Assembly: GCF_900111745.1 (NCBI RefSeq)
Contig: NZ_FOIJ01000016.1
Coordinates: 1 to 64,000, forward strand
Source of the DNA: Stigmatella erecta
GTDB taxonomy: Bacteria; Myxococcota; Myxococcia; Myxococcales; Myxococcaceae
Length of the DNA stretch: 64,000 nt
Direction: 5' to 3'
Every line of letters starts with the position of its first letter. The stretch's first letter is position 1. The notes under the pieces were generated by a model. That model did not search any database, was not told where the DNA came from, and saw only the letters and a list, made by a program, of their open reading frames with translations. Position numbers and translations under genes: made by a program. This document shows positions 44,461 through 53,466 of the stretch, piece by piece.

Positions 44461-46104
44461 ATGGACCTCTACCGGGGCGAGCAGATTGGGAAGTACGAGG
44501 TCATCACCCGGCTGTCGGTGGGCGGCATGGCGGAGCTCTTCCTGGGCTTCACCTCGGGCCCGGGTGGCTTCCGCAAGTACGTGGCCCTCAAGCGCATCCT
44601 CCCGGACGTGCGCAGCAACGAGCAGTTCGAGCGCATGTTCCTGGACGAGGCGCGCATCACCGCGGCCTTCAACCACCCGAACATCGCCCAGGTGTACGAG
44701 CTGGGAGAGGAGGACGACGGGCTGTTTCTGGCCATGGAGTTCATCGCCGGCCAGAATCTGGATCAGCTCACCGACGCGTGCCTGCGCCGCCGGCAGCCCC
44801 TGCCCCTGGGCATGAGCCTGGCGGTGGGCCGGGACGTGTGCCTGGCGCTGCACTACGCGCACTCGTTCACCGGGCCCTCGGGCCGCCCCAGCCCCGTCAT
44901 CCACCGGGACGTCGCCCAGAAGAACATCATGGTGACGTACGACGGGGTGGTGAAGCTGCTGGACTTCGGCATCGCCAAGGCGCGCGGCAGTCTGGAGCGC
45001 ACGCACGTGGGCACGGTGAAGGGCACCGCCGGGTACATGTCGCCCGAGCAGGTGCGGGGCGATCCGCTGGATGGGCGCAGCGACTTGTTCAGCCTGGGCG
45101 TGGTGCTCTGGGAGCTCGTCACCGGGCAGCGCCTGTTCGCCGGCGAGACCGAGCGCGACGAGATGCTGAACATCCTGGAGGCGCCCATCCCCTCCCCGCG
45201 CCAGCGCGCCAGCCACGTGTCCGAGGAGGTGGCCGCCGTCATCCTCAAGGCGCTGGAGCGCAACGCGGGGGACCGCTGGCAGAGCGGCCGGGACATGGCG
45301 CGGGCGCTGGACGAGGCCTCCGGGCGGATGATGTTCGACCTGGAGCGGCGCGCCTCGCTCATGCGCTCGCTGTTCCAGGCGAAGATGGCCTCGACGCAGG
45401 CCTTGCTGGACAGCGCGGATGAGCGCAAGGCGTCCGCCCCCTCCGGGCCGGAGCCCGCCGTCATCGTCTCCCCGGACGTGGCCGAGCCCGAGGGGTGGGA
45501 CCGGACCCCCGCCCGGAGCGCCGCGGACGAAGAGCTGGCGGCGCAGGCCGCGGCCCTGAGCGCCCGGGCCAGCGCGATGCCCGAGGACGCCGCCACGCGC
45601 GATGTCGCCCGGGGGCCGTGGGCCGTGCTGCTGCTCGCGCTGGTGGTGGCCGGAGGCCTGCTCGTCTGGAAGCTCGTGCCCGCGCTGGACGAGGACGTGG
45701 AGCCCGAGCCCACCGTGCCCGCGTACATGGACCCGCGGCTCAGGCAGTTCCCCGAGCCGGGCCAGCCCCCCGTGCCGCCCCCACCCGTGCCCGACGCGGG
45801 GAGCGCGGTGGCCGGGAGCGGGGAGCCGCCGGAGCCCCGGCCCAAGGAGGGCGACAAGTCCCCGCGCAACCGGAAGTCCATGCAAGAAGGCCGGCTGACG
45901 CTCATCATCAAGCCCGAGGCCGAGGTGTTCCTGGGCCTGAAGTCGCTGGGCTTCACGCCGCTGCGCAACAAGACCCTGCCCAAGGGCAAGCAGTCGCTGC
46001 GCATCGAGGGCCAGGACGGAACGCACCGCGAGCTTCAGATCTACATCCCGGCGGGCGGGTACATCGAGAAGACGCTGTTGCTCGATGACATTCCCCTGCG
46101 CTGA
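44461..46104 (+). CDS. Ser/Thr protein kinase with C-terminal PEGA-like domain
   Basis: ATG 44461 starts [20 protein letters not shown], 547 residues. The kinase domain (about 10-290) has Lys ~44 (YVALKRIL), HRD Asp ~150 in [16 protein letters not shown] Asp ~168 ([11 protein letters not shown]) and [21 protein letters not shown] linker leads to one membrane span at about 387-405 ([20 protein letters not shown]). A second, Pro-rich linker is followed by a PEGA-like domain at about 477-545 ([20 protein letters not shown]). Catalytic residues are intact. It is closely similar in layout to the kinase at 31058, but shorter. Its leader holds DnaA-box-like repeats. Confidence 0.93.
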   Translation: MDLYRGEQIGKYEVITRLSVGGMAELFLGFTSGPGGFRKYVALKRILPDVRSNEQFERMFLDEARITAAFNHPNIAQVYELGEEDDGLFLAMEFIAGQNLDQLTDACLRRRQPLPLGMSLAVGRDVCLALHYAHSFTGPSGRPSPVIHRDVAQKNIMVTYDGVVKLLDFGIAKARGSLERTHVGTVKGTAGYMSPEQVRGDPLDGRSDLFSLGVVLWELVTGQRLFAGETERDEMLNILEAPIPSPRQRASHVSEEVAAVILKALERNAGDRWQSGRDMARALDEASGRMMFDLERRASLMRSLFQAKMASTQALLDSADERKASAPSGPEPAVIVSPDVAEPEGWDRTPARSAADEELAAQAAALSARASAMPEDAATRDVARGPWAVLLLALVVAGGLLVWKLVPALDEDVEPEPTVPAYMDPRLRQFPEPGQPPVPPPPVPDAGSAVAGSGEPPEPRPKEGDKSPRNRKSMQEGRLTLIIKPEAEVFLGLKSLGFTPLRNKTLPKGKQSLRIEGQDGTHRELQIYIPAGGYIEKTLLLDDIPLR

Positions 46105-46221
46105 GGGCGCCGGGGTGCAGGTGGCGCTGGACGGGAGGGGCCGGCTCTGGCCTTCTGCACCCTGTTCACCCCCTGCGTGCCCTGCCGCTTCAGGACACCC
46201 ACCCGGATACGGTTTCCCGCC

Positions 46222-47178
46222 ATGGCACCGCTCACCCTTGGCTTCCTCATGGACCCGCTGGAGCACGTGCGGGTGGACCATGACTCCACGTTCGCGATGA
46301 TGGTGGAGGCGCACCGCCGGGGGCACCGGGTGCGCTACTTCGAGCAGGGCTGGCTGCGCTTCAACGGCCGGTGCGCCGAGGCGCGCATGCGCACGGTGGC
46401 GGTGCGGCCCGAGGCGGGCCGGCACTTCGAGGTGCTGGAGGAGGCGGTGCACCCCATCTCCAGCCTGGAGGTGCTGTTCCTGCGCAAGGATCCGCCCGTG
46501 GACGTGGACTTCCTGCACGCCACGCAGCTCGTGGAGCTGTGCGCGGGCAAGTCCCCGGTCTACATCAACCGCCCCGCGGCGCTGCGCGAGGCGAACGAGA
46601 AGCTCTTCACGCTGCACTTCCCGGACCTGATGCCCGAGACGTTCGTCGCCCGGGAGATGCAGGCGCTGGCGGACTTCATCACCCGGCACCCCGGCGGGAC
46701 GATCCTCAAGCCCATCGACGGCTTCGGGGGCAAGGGCATCGTCTTCCTGGGGCAGCAGGACCGCAACATGCGCTCCATGCTGGAGCTGCTCACGCGCGGG
46801 GGCCAGGAGGCCATCATGGCCCAGGCCTACGTGCCGCAGGCGCGGCTGGGCGACAAGCGCATCATCCTGGTGAACGGCGAGCCCCTGGGCGCGGTGCTCC
46901 GGGTGCCCTCGGACGATGACCACCGGGGGAACATGGCCGCGGGGGGCAAGCCGGTGAAGACGCAGCTCACCGCGCGCGAGAAGGAGATCTGCGCCCGGCT
47001 CAAGCCCGTGCTGCTGGAGCGGGGGCTGTACCTGGTGGGCATCGACGTGCTGGGCGACTACCTCACGGAGGTGAACGTGACGAGCCCCACGGGGCTGGTG
47101 GAGATCGACCGGCTGGATGGCGTGAGCATCGAGTCCCACGTCATTGATCTCGCGGAGCGCCTGGCCGCGAACCGGTGA
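46222..47178 (+). CDS. gshB: Glutathione synthetase
   Basis: ATG 46222 (MAPLTLGFLMDPLEHVRVDH) fits the family start. The 318-residue product has STFAMMVEAHRRGHRVRYFE, then FLRKDPPVDVDFLHATQLVE, INRPAALREANEKLFTLHFP and the ATP-grasp block GGTILKPIDGFGGKGIVFLG, with VTSPTGLVEIDRLDG at the end. These are the diagnostic blocks of GshB, which joins gamma-glutamylcysteine and glycine. The next gene overlaps the stop by GTGA. No gshA is visible here. Confidence 0.93.
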   Translation: MAPLTLGFLMDPLEHVRVDHDSTFAMMVEAHRRGHRVRYFEQGWLRFNGRCAEARMRTVAVRPEAGRHFEVLEEAVHPISSLEVLFLRKDPPVDVDFLHATQLVELCAGKSPVYINRPAALREANEKLFTLHFPDLMPETFVAREMQALADFITRHPGGTILKPIDGFGGKGIVFLGQQDRNMRSMLELLTRGGQEAIMAQAYVPQARLGDKRIILVNGEPLGAVLRVPSDDDHRGNMAAGGKPVKTQLTAREKEICARLKPVLLERGLYLVGIDVLGDYLTEVNVTSPTGLVEIDRLDGVSIESHVIDLAERLAANR

Positions 47179-47948
47179 GCCTCCCTCCGCCGGAAGGGCC
47201 CGGGCCGGACGAGACGCTGGATGCCATCGGCACCTCGGGCGTCCGGGTGCTGCAGCGCCGCGAGGGGTACCGCTTCAACCTGGACGCGGTGCTGCTGGCC
47301 CACTTCGCCGCCACGGAAGGCGCGCGGGAGGGGCGCGTGCTGGAGCTGGGCGCGGGCAGCGGCGTGGTGTCCTTCCTGCTCGCCCGGCAGTTCCACCGGG
47401 GCCCGGTGGATGCCCTGGAACTGCAGCCCGCGGTGCACGCGCGGCTGGCGCGGGGCGTGGGGCTCAACGGCCTGGAGGGCCAGGTCCACCCGCTGCTCGG
47501 AGACTTGCGCGAGGCCCGGACGCTGCTGCCCCCGGGGGGCCATGCCCTCGTCGTCTCCAATCCCCCGTTCCGCCGCGCGGGCGCGGGCATGCGCAGCCCG
47601 GACCCCGAGCGGGCCCTCTCGAAAGAGGAGCTGGCATGTGACGCGGCGGCGGTGGTGGCGGCGGCGCGCCATGCCCTGGCGCCGGGGGGCGGGGTGAGCC
47701 TGGTGTACCCGGCGGCGCGGCTGACGGAGGTGCTGGGGCTGCTCACGGCGGCGCGGCTCTTTGCCCGGGCGCTGCGCCTGGTGCACGCGCGGGTGGAGGC
47801 GCCCGCGACGCGCTTCCTCGTGCACGCGCTGAGGGACCAGGACCGGGGGCTGGAGGTGCGCCCGCCGCTCATCGTCCACGGCGAGGGGCCCGGCGGGTAT
47901 GGGCCCGAGGTGGCCGCGCTGATGGACCCGCCCCGGACGGCTTGCTAG
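47175..47948 (+). CDS. TrmN6-like N6-adenine methyltransferase
   Basis: GTG 47175 overlaps the gshB stop. The 257-residue product has EGYRFNLDAVLLAHF, the SAM motif VLELGAGSGVVSFLLA and the N6-methyltransferase motif VVSNPPFRRAGAGM. Its layout resembles TrmN6, which methylates A37 of tRNA(Val). Assignment to tRNA as substrate is by family resemblance only. It is translationally coupled to gshB. Confidence 0.82.
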   Translation: MSLPPPEGPGPDETLDAIGTSGVRVLQRREGYRFNLDAVLLAHFAATEGAREGRVLELGAGSGVVSFLLARQFHRGPVDALELQPAVHARLARGVGLNGLEGQVHPLLGDLREARTLLPPGGHALVVSNPPFRRAGAGMRSPDPERALSKEELACDAAAVVAAARHALAPGGGVSLVYPAARLTEVLGLLTAARLFARALRLVHARVEAPATRFLVHALRDQDRGLEVRPPLIVHGEGPGGYGPEVAALMDPPRTAC

Positions 47949-47957
47949 GCAGGGGCC

Positions 47958-48815
47958 GTGGCGATCCTCTCCATCCAGTCCCATGTGGCCTACGGGTACG
48001 TCGGCAACCGGTCCGCGGCCTTCCCCCTTCAGCGCCTGGGCCATGACGTGTGGCCGGTGAACACGGTGCAGTTCAGCAACCACTCGGGCTACGGCCAGTG
48101 GCGGGGGCAAGTCTTCGAGGCGGCCCACGTGGCGGACGTCGTCGCCGGCATCGCCGACCGCGGGGTGATGGCGCAGTGCCAGGCGGTGCTCTCCGGGTAC
48201 ATGGGCGATGCGGCCACCGGGGCGGTGATTCTGGACGCGGTGGCCCAGGTGCGCGCGGCCAACCCCCGGGCCCTCTACTGCTGCGACCCCGTCATCGGGG
48301 ACGTGGGCCGGGGCGTCTTCGTGCGGCCGGGGATTCCGGAGTTCATGCGGGAGCGGGCGGTGCCCGCCGCGGACCTCACCACCCCCAACCAGTTCGAGCT
48401 GGAATACCTGACCGGGCGCACGGTGCGCACGCTGGAGGACGCGCTGGCGGCCACCGCGACGCTGCGCGCGCTGGGCCCGAAGGTGGTGCTCGTCACCAGC
48501 CTTCAGCCGGAGGGGGCCACGCCTGGCACCGTGCAGATGCTGGCGGCCACCGCCGAGGGCGCCTGGCGGGTGACGACCCCGCTCCTGCCCATCCAGCCGC
48601 CGCCCAACGGCGCGGGGGATGCGGTCGCGGCGCTCTTCCTCGCGCACCGGCTGAGCGGGCGCGCGGCGCCCGAGGCGCTCGGGGAGACGGCCGCCTCCAT
48701 CTTCGGCATCTTCACGGCGACCCAGGCGGCGGGCTCCCGGGAGCTGCAGCTCATCTCCGCGCAGGAGGAACTGGTGGCGCCCCGCCGCCGCTTCGCGGTG
48801 GAACAGGTGGCCTGA
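47958..48815 (+). CDS. pdxY: Pyridoxal kinase
   Basis: GTG 47958 gives (M)[20 protein letters not shown], the characteristic start of PdxY. The 285-residue protein has [56 protein letters not shown] and the catalytic end [20 protein letters not shown] (GAGD). It phosphorylates pyridoxal to PLP. It follows the methyltransferase gene by 9 bp and may be in one operon with gshB. Confidence 0.93.
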   Translation: MAILSIQSHVAYGYVGNRSAAFPLQRLGHDVWPVNTVQFSNHSGYGQWRGQVFEAAHVADVVAGIADRGVMAQCQAVLSGYMGDAATGAVILDAVAQVRAANPRALYCCDPVIGDVGRGVFVRPGIPEFMRERAVPAADLTTPNQFELEYLTGRTVRTLEDALAATATLRALGPKVVLVTSLQPEGATPGTVQMLAATAEGAWRVTTPLLPIQPPPNGAGDAVAALFLAHRLSGRAAPEALGETAASIFGIFTATQAAGSRELQLISAQEELVAPRRRFAVEQVA

Positions 48816-48922
48816 GCCCCGGAAGCCTGGAGGGCGCCCGGGCCCTCGCGAGGCGTGCTGGTGGAACGGCGGAATCGTGGGCAGGATGAGCCTCGCCGCC
48901 TCGCCTGCACGAGGACACCCCC

Positions 48923-50095
48923 ATGGCCCAGCCTCCCTTTCCGCCACCGGAACACCCGCTCCAGAAACACCTGCGCCGCATGCTGGAAGCCCTCGCCGAG
49001 GGCGAGCGGCGCCACAACGAGCGGATGAAGCAGTGGGAGCGGCTGGGCGACAAGAACTGGGAGCGGTGGTCGCAGCAGCGGGCGCAGGGCTGGGAAGCCT
49101 GGGCGGAGAAGCACGCGGCGGGTGTGGAGAAGTGGGCGCAGGAGCAGCTCAAGGACGTGGAGAAGAAGTGGTCGGCGAAGGTGAACGCCGGGTCCTTCGA
49201 CACGCAGAGCAAGCGCGAGCGCCGCCGGGAATTGAAGCGGCTGCGGCGCGAGCAGCGACGCCAGCGGGAGCGGGACCGGAAGCGCCAGCGGCAGCTCCAG
49301 GAAGCCAACCCCGTGGTGGGGTGGCTCTTCGCGGTGGCGGCGCTGGTGATGACGGGGGCGGCCTTCACCTCGGAGCAATGGGGGCTGCTCTTCGCGGCGT
49401 TCGGCCTGGCCTGGTGCTCGGCGAGCATCCTGGGCCGCGTCCGGGAGCGCGAGCTCGCCCAGGGCGCGGTGGCCCAGGCCCTGCCGCAGGAAGCCCCCCG
49501 CGAGGTGAGCCCGGTGTCCGCGCAGGAAGCCTCCCCCGCGAAGGCCGAGGATCCCCGCACGGTGCGGGTGAACGCCCTGTGCGACAAGCTCCTGGCGGAG
49601 CTGCGCTCGGGGCCGGGGGTGCTGCGGGACGTGGTGCACCAGCCCGAGCAGACGGTGGAGGGGCTGCGCAAGAGCTGCCACGAGCTGGTGCGCCGCGAGG
49701 CGGAGCTGCGCGCGCTGAACTCCCCGGAGGATGAGCGCAGGCTGGAGCAGGAGCGCGCGGGGCTGGCGGCGCGGGTGGCCTCCGAGCAGGACGCGGTGGT
49801 GAAGGAGCGGCTGGAGAAGGCATTGCGGCTGGTGGACGAGCAGCGCAAGCAGCGGGCGGAGCTGGCCACCTCGGCCTCGCGGCTGGAGGCCGAGCACACG
49901 CGGATGTACTACACGCTGGAGCACCTCTACACGCAGGTGCTGCGGGTGCGCTCGGCGGACGTGGCGGGCGCGGACGTGGCGAGCGCGAGCCTGCGCCAGA
50001 GCGTGGAGCAGCTGGGCCTGGAGATGGACGCGGTGGCCGAGGCCCTGGAGGAAGCCCACGACGATGCTCCCCGCTCGCGCGTGCCGGTGCGGTAG
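48923..50095 (+). CDS. Charged coiled-coil protein with two membrane segments
   Basis: ATG 48923 gives MAQPPFPPPEHPLQKHLRRM, 390 residues. A Trp/Lys/Glu-rich helical N-terminus (WAEKHAAGVEKWAQEQLKDV) and a very basic segment (KRERRRELKRLRREQRRQRE) precede two hydrophobic spans (VVGWLFAVAALVMTGAAFTS and WGLLFAAFGLAWCSASILGR). A long C-terminal coiled coil (EDERRLEQERAGLAARVASE, KALRLVDEQRKQRAELATSA) follows. No catalytic motif. It is probably a membrane-anchored scaffold; the role is unknown. Confidence 0.8.
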   Translation: MAQPPFPPPEHPLQKHLRRMLEALAEGERRHNERMKQWERLGDKNWERWSQQRAQGWEAWAEKHAAGVEKWAQEQLKDVEKKWSAKVNAGSFDTQSKRERRRELKRLRREQRRQRERDRKRQRQLQEANPVVGWLFAVAALVMTGAAFTSEQWGLLFAAFGLAWCSASILGRVRERELAQGAVAQALPQEAPREVSPVSAQEASPAKAEDPRTVRVNALCDKLLAELRSGPGVLRDVVHQPEQTVEGLRKSCHELVRREAELRALNSPEDERRLEQERAGLAARVASEQDAVVKERLEKALRLVDEQRKQRAELATSASRLEAEHTRMYYTLEHLYTQVLRVRSADVAGADVASASLRQSVEQLGLEMDAVAEALEEAHDDAPRSRVPVR

Positions 50096-50130
50096 TCACG
50101 GCAGGGTTTGCGAAAGGAAGAGAGGAACAG

Positions 50131-50892
50131 ATGAGACAGACACGGATGCTCATGGCCGCCGCGGCGGCGCTCACGGTGGGGCTGTTCGCGTGCTCGGATG
50201 ACAAGGAGGAAGAGGCCCCCTTCTCCGGGGATGCCATCTCCACCTCGCGGGGAAAGCTGACCCTCCACCCGGTGAACCACGCCAGCTTCGTCATGTATTG
50301 GGGGGGCAAGACGCTCTACGTCGATCCGGTGGGCGAGGCCTCGCTGTATGAGGGCCTCCCCCGGCCGGATGCCATCTTCGTGACCGACATTCACGGCGAT
50401 CACCTGAGCGCGAATACCCTGGCGGCCCTGGTGCAGGACGGAACGGTCATCGTGGCGCCCCAGGCGGTGAAGGATGCCCTGCCCGCCGCGCTCCAGGAGA
50501 AGGTGCAGGTGCTGGCGAACGGCGGAACGCTGAAGGTGGTGGACGTCTCCACCGAGGCGATCCCCATGTACAACCTCACGCCCGAGCGCCTTCAGTACCA
50601 CGCGAAGGGCCGGGGCAATGGCTATGTGCTGACGTTCGGGGCCACGCGCGTCTACATCGCGGGCGACACGGAGGACATCCCCGAGATGCGGGCGCTGACC
50701 GGCATCGACGTGGCGTTCCTCCCGATGAACCTGCCGTACACCATGACGGTGCAGCAGGCGGCGGACGCGGTGCGCGCGTTCAAGCCCAAGGTGGTCTATC
50801 CCTATCACTTCCGGGACAGCGACTTGGCCGAGTTCACCCGGCTGGTGGGCACGGACGTGGGCGTCGAAGTGCGCGTGCGGGACTGGTACTAA
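50131..50892 (+). CDS. UlaG-like metallo-beta-lactamase-fold lipoprotein
   Basis: ATG 50131 after AGAGG gives a lipoprotein signal (MAAAAALTVGLFACSDD). The mature domain has LTLHPVNHASFVMYWGGKTL, then FVTDIHGDHLSANTLAALV, where H-x-D-H ligands of the metal site are seen, and VYIAGDTEDIPEMRALTGID with the bridging Asp. The order matches beta-lactamase-superfamily hydrolases related to UlaG. The 253-residue protein is anchored in the envelope. The substrate is unknown. Confidence 0.88.
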   Translation: MRQTRMLMAAAAALTVGLFACSDDKEEEAPFSGDAISTSRGKLTLHPVNHASFVMYWGGKTLYVDPVGEASLYEGLPRPDAIFVTDIHGDHLSANTLAALVQDGTVIVAPQAVKDALPAALQEKVQVLANGGTLKVVDVSTEAIPMYNLTPERLQYHAKGRGNGYVLTFGATRVYIAGDTEDIPEMRALTGIDVAFLPMNLPYTMTVQQAADAVRAFKPKVVYPYHFRDSDLAEFTRLVGTDVGVEVRVRDWY

Positions 50893-50905
50893 AAACCCGG
50901 GCCCG

Positions 50906-51373
50906 TTACGGGGAGGGCGGCTTGGCGGCATCCCCCATCAGGTAGCGGGCCCCCGGGCCGCCGTTCGCCGCCGCGTCTCCCGGGTTGTAGAGGTGGCAGT
51001 TCTTCAGGGACAGGCACCCGCAGCCGATGCAGGAGCTGAGCTTGTCCCGCAGCCGCTCGAGCTGGGCGATGCGCTCGTCCAGCCGGTGGCGCCAGGCCCG
51101 GGAGAGCTGCTCCCAGTCGGCCTGGTTCGGCGTGCGTGAGCCCGGCAGCGAGGCCAGCGCCTCCCGGACCTCCTCCAACGTCAGCCCGAGCTGCTGCGCT
51201 GCCCGGATGAAGGCCACCCGCCGCAGCTCGCTGCGTGGAAAGCGGCGCTGGTTGCCTCCGGTCCGCTCCGCGTGGAGCAGGCCCTCGCTCTCGTAGAACC
51301 GGATCGCCGAAGCGGCCATGCCGCTCCGGGCCGCCAGCTCGCCCACCGTGAGCATCGGGGGAAGTGTCGTCAT
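50906..51373 (-). CDS. soxR: Redox-sensitive transcriptional regulator SoxR
   Basis: ATG 51373 (MTTLPPMLTVGELAARSGMA) is the family-like start; the frame continues upstream through the operator and is not coding. The 155-residue protein has a MerR-type DNA-binding helix (LTVGELAARSGMAASAIRFY) and wing (ESEGLLHAERTGGNQRRFPR). It ends with the [2Fe-2S] cluster signature CIGCGCLSLKNC (C-x2-C-x-C-x5-C). SoxR senses redox-active compounds through that cluster. It is divergent from a split transketolase across a SoxR-type operator (51388-51418), so it probably controls that pair and itself. Confidence 0.95.
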   Translation of the reverse strand: MTTLPPMLTVGELAARSGMAASAIRFYESEGLLHAERTGGNQRRFPRSELRRVAFIRAAQQLGLTLEEVREALASLPGSRTPNQADWEQLSRAWRHRLDERIAQLERLRDKLSSCIGCGCLSLKNCHLYNPGDAAANGGPGARYLMGDAAKPPSP

Positions 51374-51387
51374 GCCTCGAATATGGG

Positions 51388-51418
51388 TTGACTTGAAGTT
51401 CACTTCAACTTGCATGTT
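51388..51418 (+). promoter_or_regulatory. SoxR-type operator in a 19-bp-spaced promoter
   Basis: TTGACT (51388-51393) and CATGTT (51413-51418) lie 19 bp apart, the overlong spacing typical of MerR-family promoters. Between them is the inverted repeat TTGAAGT-TC-ACTTCAA (51393-51408). Its centre AAGTTCACTT matches the SoxR operator core AAGTTAACTT of enteric soxS at nine of ten positions. The transketolase start is 8 bp downstream of the -10 position, so the leader would be very short or absent. Confidence 0.7.
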
Positions 51419-51425
51419 GTGGGGC

Positions 51426-52121
51426 ATGACACTCTCAACACCGTCTCTGCCCTACGGGGAGCTTGGCCGGTTGTTGTCGCTGATGACCGGTGACGAGAAG
51501 CATGCCCCCAGCGCCACCTCGACCCTGGATGTGCTCTGGGTGCTCTACGACCAGGTGCTCCGGGTCTCCCCCTCCACGATGGGGGATCCCGAGCGGGACC
51601 GCTTCGTCCTCTCCAAGGGACACGGGCCCATGGCGTACTACGCCGTGCTGGCCGCCAAGGGCTTCGTGCCCCTCGCGGAGCTGAAACGCTTTGGCGCCTA
51701 TGACGCGCTGCTCGGGCACCACCCGGACCGGGTGCTGGTGCCCGGCGTGGAGGTGGGCAGCGGCTCGCTGGGCCACGGGCTGCCCATCGCCGTGGGCATG
51801 GCGCTTGGCCTGCGCATCCAGGAGCGCTTCCGGCCCCGGGTGGCCGTGCTGCTGGGAGACGCGGAGCTGGACGAGGGCAGCAACCACGAGGCGATCGCCG
51901 TCGCGGGACGCCTGGGGCTGGACTCGCTCACCGCCATCGTCATCGACAACCAGTCGGCCTCTCATGGGTGGCCCGGGGGCATCGCCGCCCGCTTCAGCGC
52001 CGAAGGCTGGCATGCGCAGACGGTGAGCGGCAGAGACCATGCCGCCCTCGCCCGCGCCCTGACCCTTCCCCGCGACGGCCGCCCTCAGGCCGTCGTCGCC
52101 ACCGTCGAACCAAAATGGTGA
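51426..52121 (+). CDS. Transketolase, N-terminal subunit
   Basis: ATG 51426 (MTLSTPSLPYGELGRLLSLM) gives 231 residues. It has DRFVLSKGHGPMAYYAVLAA, VGSGSLGHGLPIAVGMALGL and VLLGDAELDEGSNHEAIAVA with the TDP-binding GDAELDEGS..E motif, then IVIDNQSASHGWPGG. These are the TPP-binding part of split transketolases. It is slightly shorter than the usual ~270 residues. The C-terminal subunit gene follows 3 bp later. Expression is likely under SoxR. Confidence 0.9.
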   Translation: MTLSTPSLPYGELGRLLSLMTGDEKHAPSATSTLDVLWVLYDQVLRVSPSTMGDPERDRFVLSKGHGPMAYYAVLAAKGFVPLAELKRFGAYDALLGHHPDRVLVPGVEVGSGSLGHGLPIAVGMALGLRIQERFRPRVAVLLGDAELDEGSNHEAIAVAGRLGLDSLTAIVIDNQSASHGWPGGIAARFSAEGWHAQTVSGRDHAALARALTLPRDGRPQAVVATVEPKW

Positions 52122-52124
52122 TCC

Positions 52125-53015
52125 ATGGAAACCATGCGTGAACGCTTCGTCGCCACCACCCAGGCCCTGCTCGGCACGGACCTGCGCCTCGCCGTCGTCC
52201 TGGCGGACATCTCCGGCGATGTCTTCGAGCCCGCCCGGCGCCAGTACCCTCGCCGCGTCATCAACGTGGGCATCCGCGAGCAGTTGATGATCAGCGTCGC
52301 CTCGGGCCTCGCGCTCGAGGGGCTGCGGCCCATCGTCCATTCCTACACGCCGTTTCTCATCGAGCGGCCCTACGAGCAGCTCAAGCTCGGCCTGTGCCAC
52401 CAGGACGTGGGCGCGGTGCTCGTGAGCATCGGCGGCTCCTATGACTGGCCCGCCGGTGGCCGCACCCACCAGGCGCCGGGGGATGTCGCCCTGCTGGACG
52501 CGCTGCCCGGCTGGACGGTGCACGTGCCCGGCCACCCCGGCGAGGTGGAGACGCTGCTGCGCCACGCCCTCCCGGGCCGGGACCGGGTGTACCTGCGGTT
52601 GTCGCTCCAGATGAACGCGGCCCCCCGCCCCATCGTGCCCGGGAAGTTCGAGGTGCTGCGCCAGGGCACCCGGGGCACCGTCCTCGCGGTAGGGCCGCTG
52701 CTCACCCACGTGCTGAACGCGGTGGCGGAGGAGGACCTCACCCTCCTGTACGCCGCGACCATCCGCCCCTTCGATGCCGAGACGCTGCGCGCCACGCTGC
52801 GCGAGCCCAGCGTCATCCTCGTGGAGCCCTACCTGGAGGGCACCTCGGCGCATGAAGCCGCGCGGGCGCTGGCGCACGTGCCGCACCGGCTCCTGTCCCT
52901 GGGGGTGGGCCGCACCGAGCTGCGCCGCTACGGGAAGATGGCGGAGCACGAGGCCGCGCACGGCCTGGATGCGCGGAGCCTGCGCGAGCGCATCACGTCC
53001 TTCCTCCGGCCGTGA
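52125..53015 (+). CDS. Transketolase, C-terminal subunit
   Basis: ATG 52125 (METMRERFVATTQALLGTDL) gives 296 residues. It has VINVGIREQLMISVASGLAL, where the Glu is the conserved activator of TPP, then FLIERPYEQLKLGLCHQDVG and a C-terminal domain (TVLAVGPLLTHVLNAVAEED). Together with the upstream subunit it forms a complete enzyme that moves two-carbon units between sugar phosphates. Co-transcription is certain from the 3-bp gap. Confidence 0.9.
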   Translation: METMRERFVATTQALLGTDLRLAVVLADISGDVFEPARRQYPRRVINVGIREQLMISVASGLALEGLRPIVHSYTPFLIERPYEQLKLGLCHQDVGAVLVSIGGSYDWPAGGRTHQAPGDVALLDALPGWTVHVPGHPGEVETLLRHALPGRDRVYLRLSLQMNAAPRPIVPGKFEVLRQGTRGTVLAVGPLLTHVLNAVAEEDLTLLYAATIRPFDAETLRATLREPSVILVEPYLEGTSAHEAARALAHVPHRLLSLGVGRTELRRYGKMAEHEAAHGLDARSLRERITSFLRP

Positions 53016-53092
53016 AGCGGCCAGGGGAGCATCTCGGCCATCGTCGGGGGTTCCCCTTCCCGTCTGCTGGGGCCGCTCGCATCTTGGCCCTC

Positions 53093-53365
53093 ATGGCCCT
53101 ATCGACCGTGTTGGATGTGTCCGGCAGGAAGTCCTGGCTCAAGCGCGCGGGGCTCATTGCCATTCCCGCCATCCTGAGCCGGAAGAAGCACGGCGCGGGG
53201 CTTTCGCGCTTCTGGGTGATGGGGGCCCTCTCCCTGCTGGGCTTCGGCCTGCGGCAGCTGGCCCGGACGAAGGGCGGCCATGCAGGCGTCAGCCGCTGGA
53301 AGCTGCCCCAGGGGGGCGCGGTGATGTCAGAGGAGTTCGCGGCCTCGGCGGCCTCGGGACGCTAG
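53093..53365 (+). CDS. Small membrane-associated protein of unknown function
   Basis: ATG 53093 (MALSTVLDVSGRKSWLKRAG) gives 90 residues; a GTG at 53012 overlapping the transketolase stop would add 27 residues that are not protein-like. It has a hydrophobic segment (LSRFWVMGALSLLGFGLRQL). No family is recognised. It may be the last gene of the SoxR-linked operon. Confidence 0.55.
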   Translation: MALSTVLDVSGRKSWLKRAGLIAIPAILSRKKHGAGLSRFWVMGALSLLGFGLRQLARTKGGHAGVSRWKLPQGGAVMSEEFAASAASGR

Positions 53366-53466
53366 CGCTTCAGCCGTGGGCTTGCCTGCCGGGCAGCCGG
53401 GCAATCCCGTCCAGGGCCGCCATGTTTCTCTCCGGAGGGGACCGCCGTCCGTAAGATGCGCCGCCC

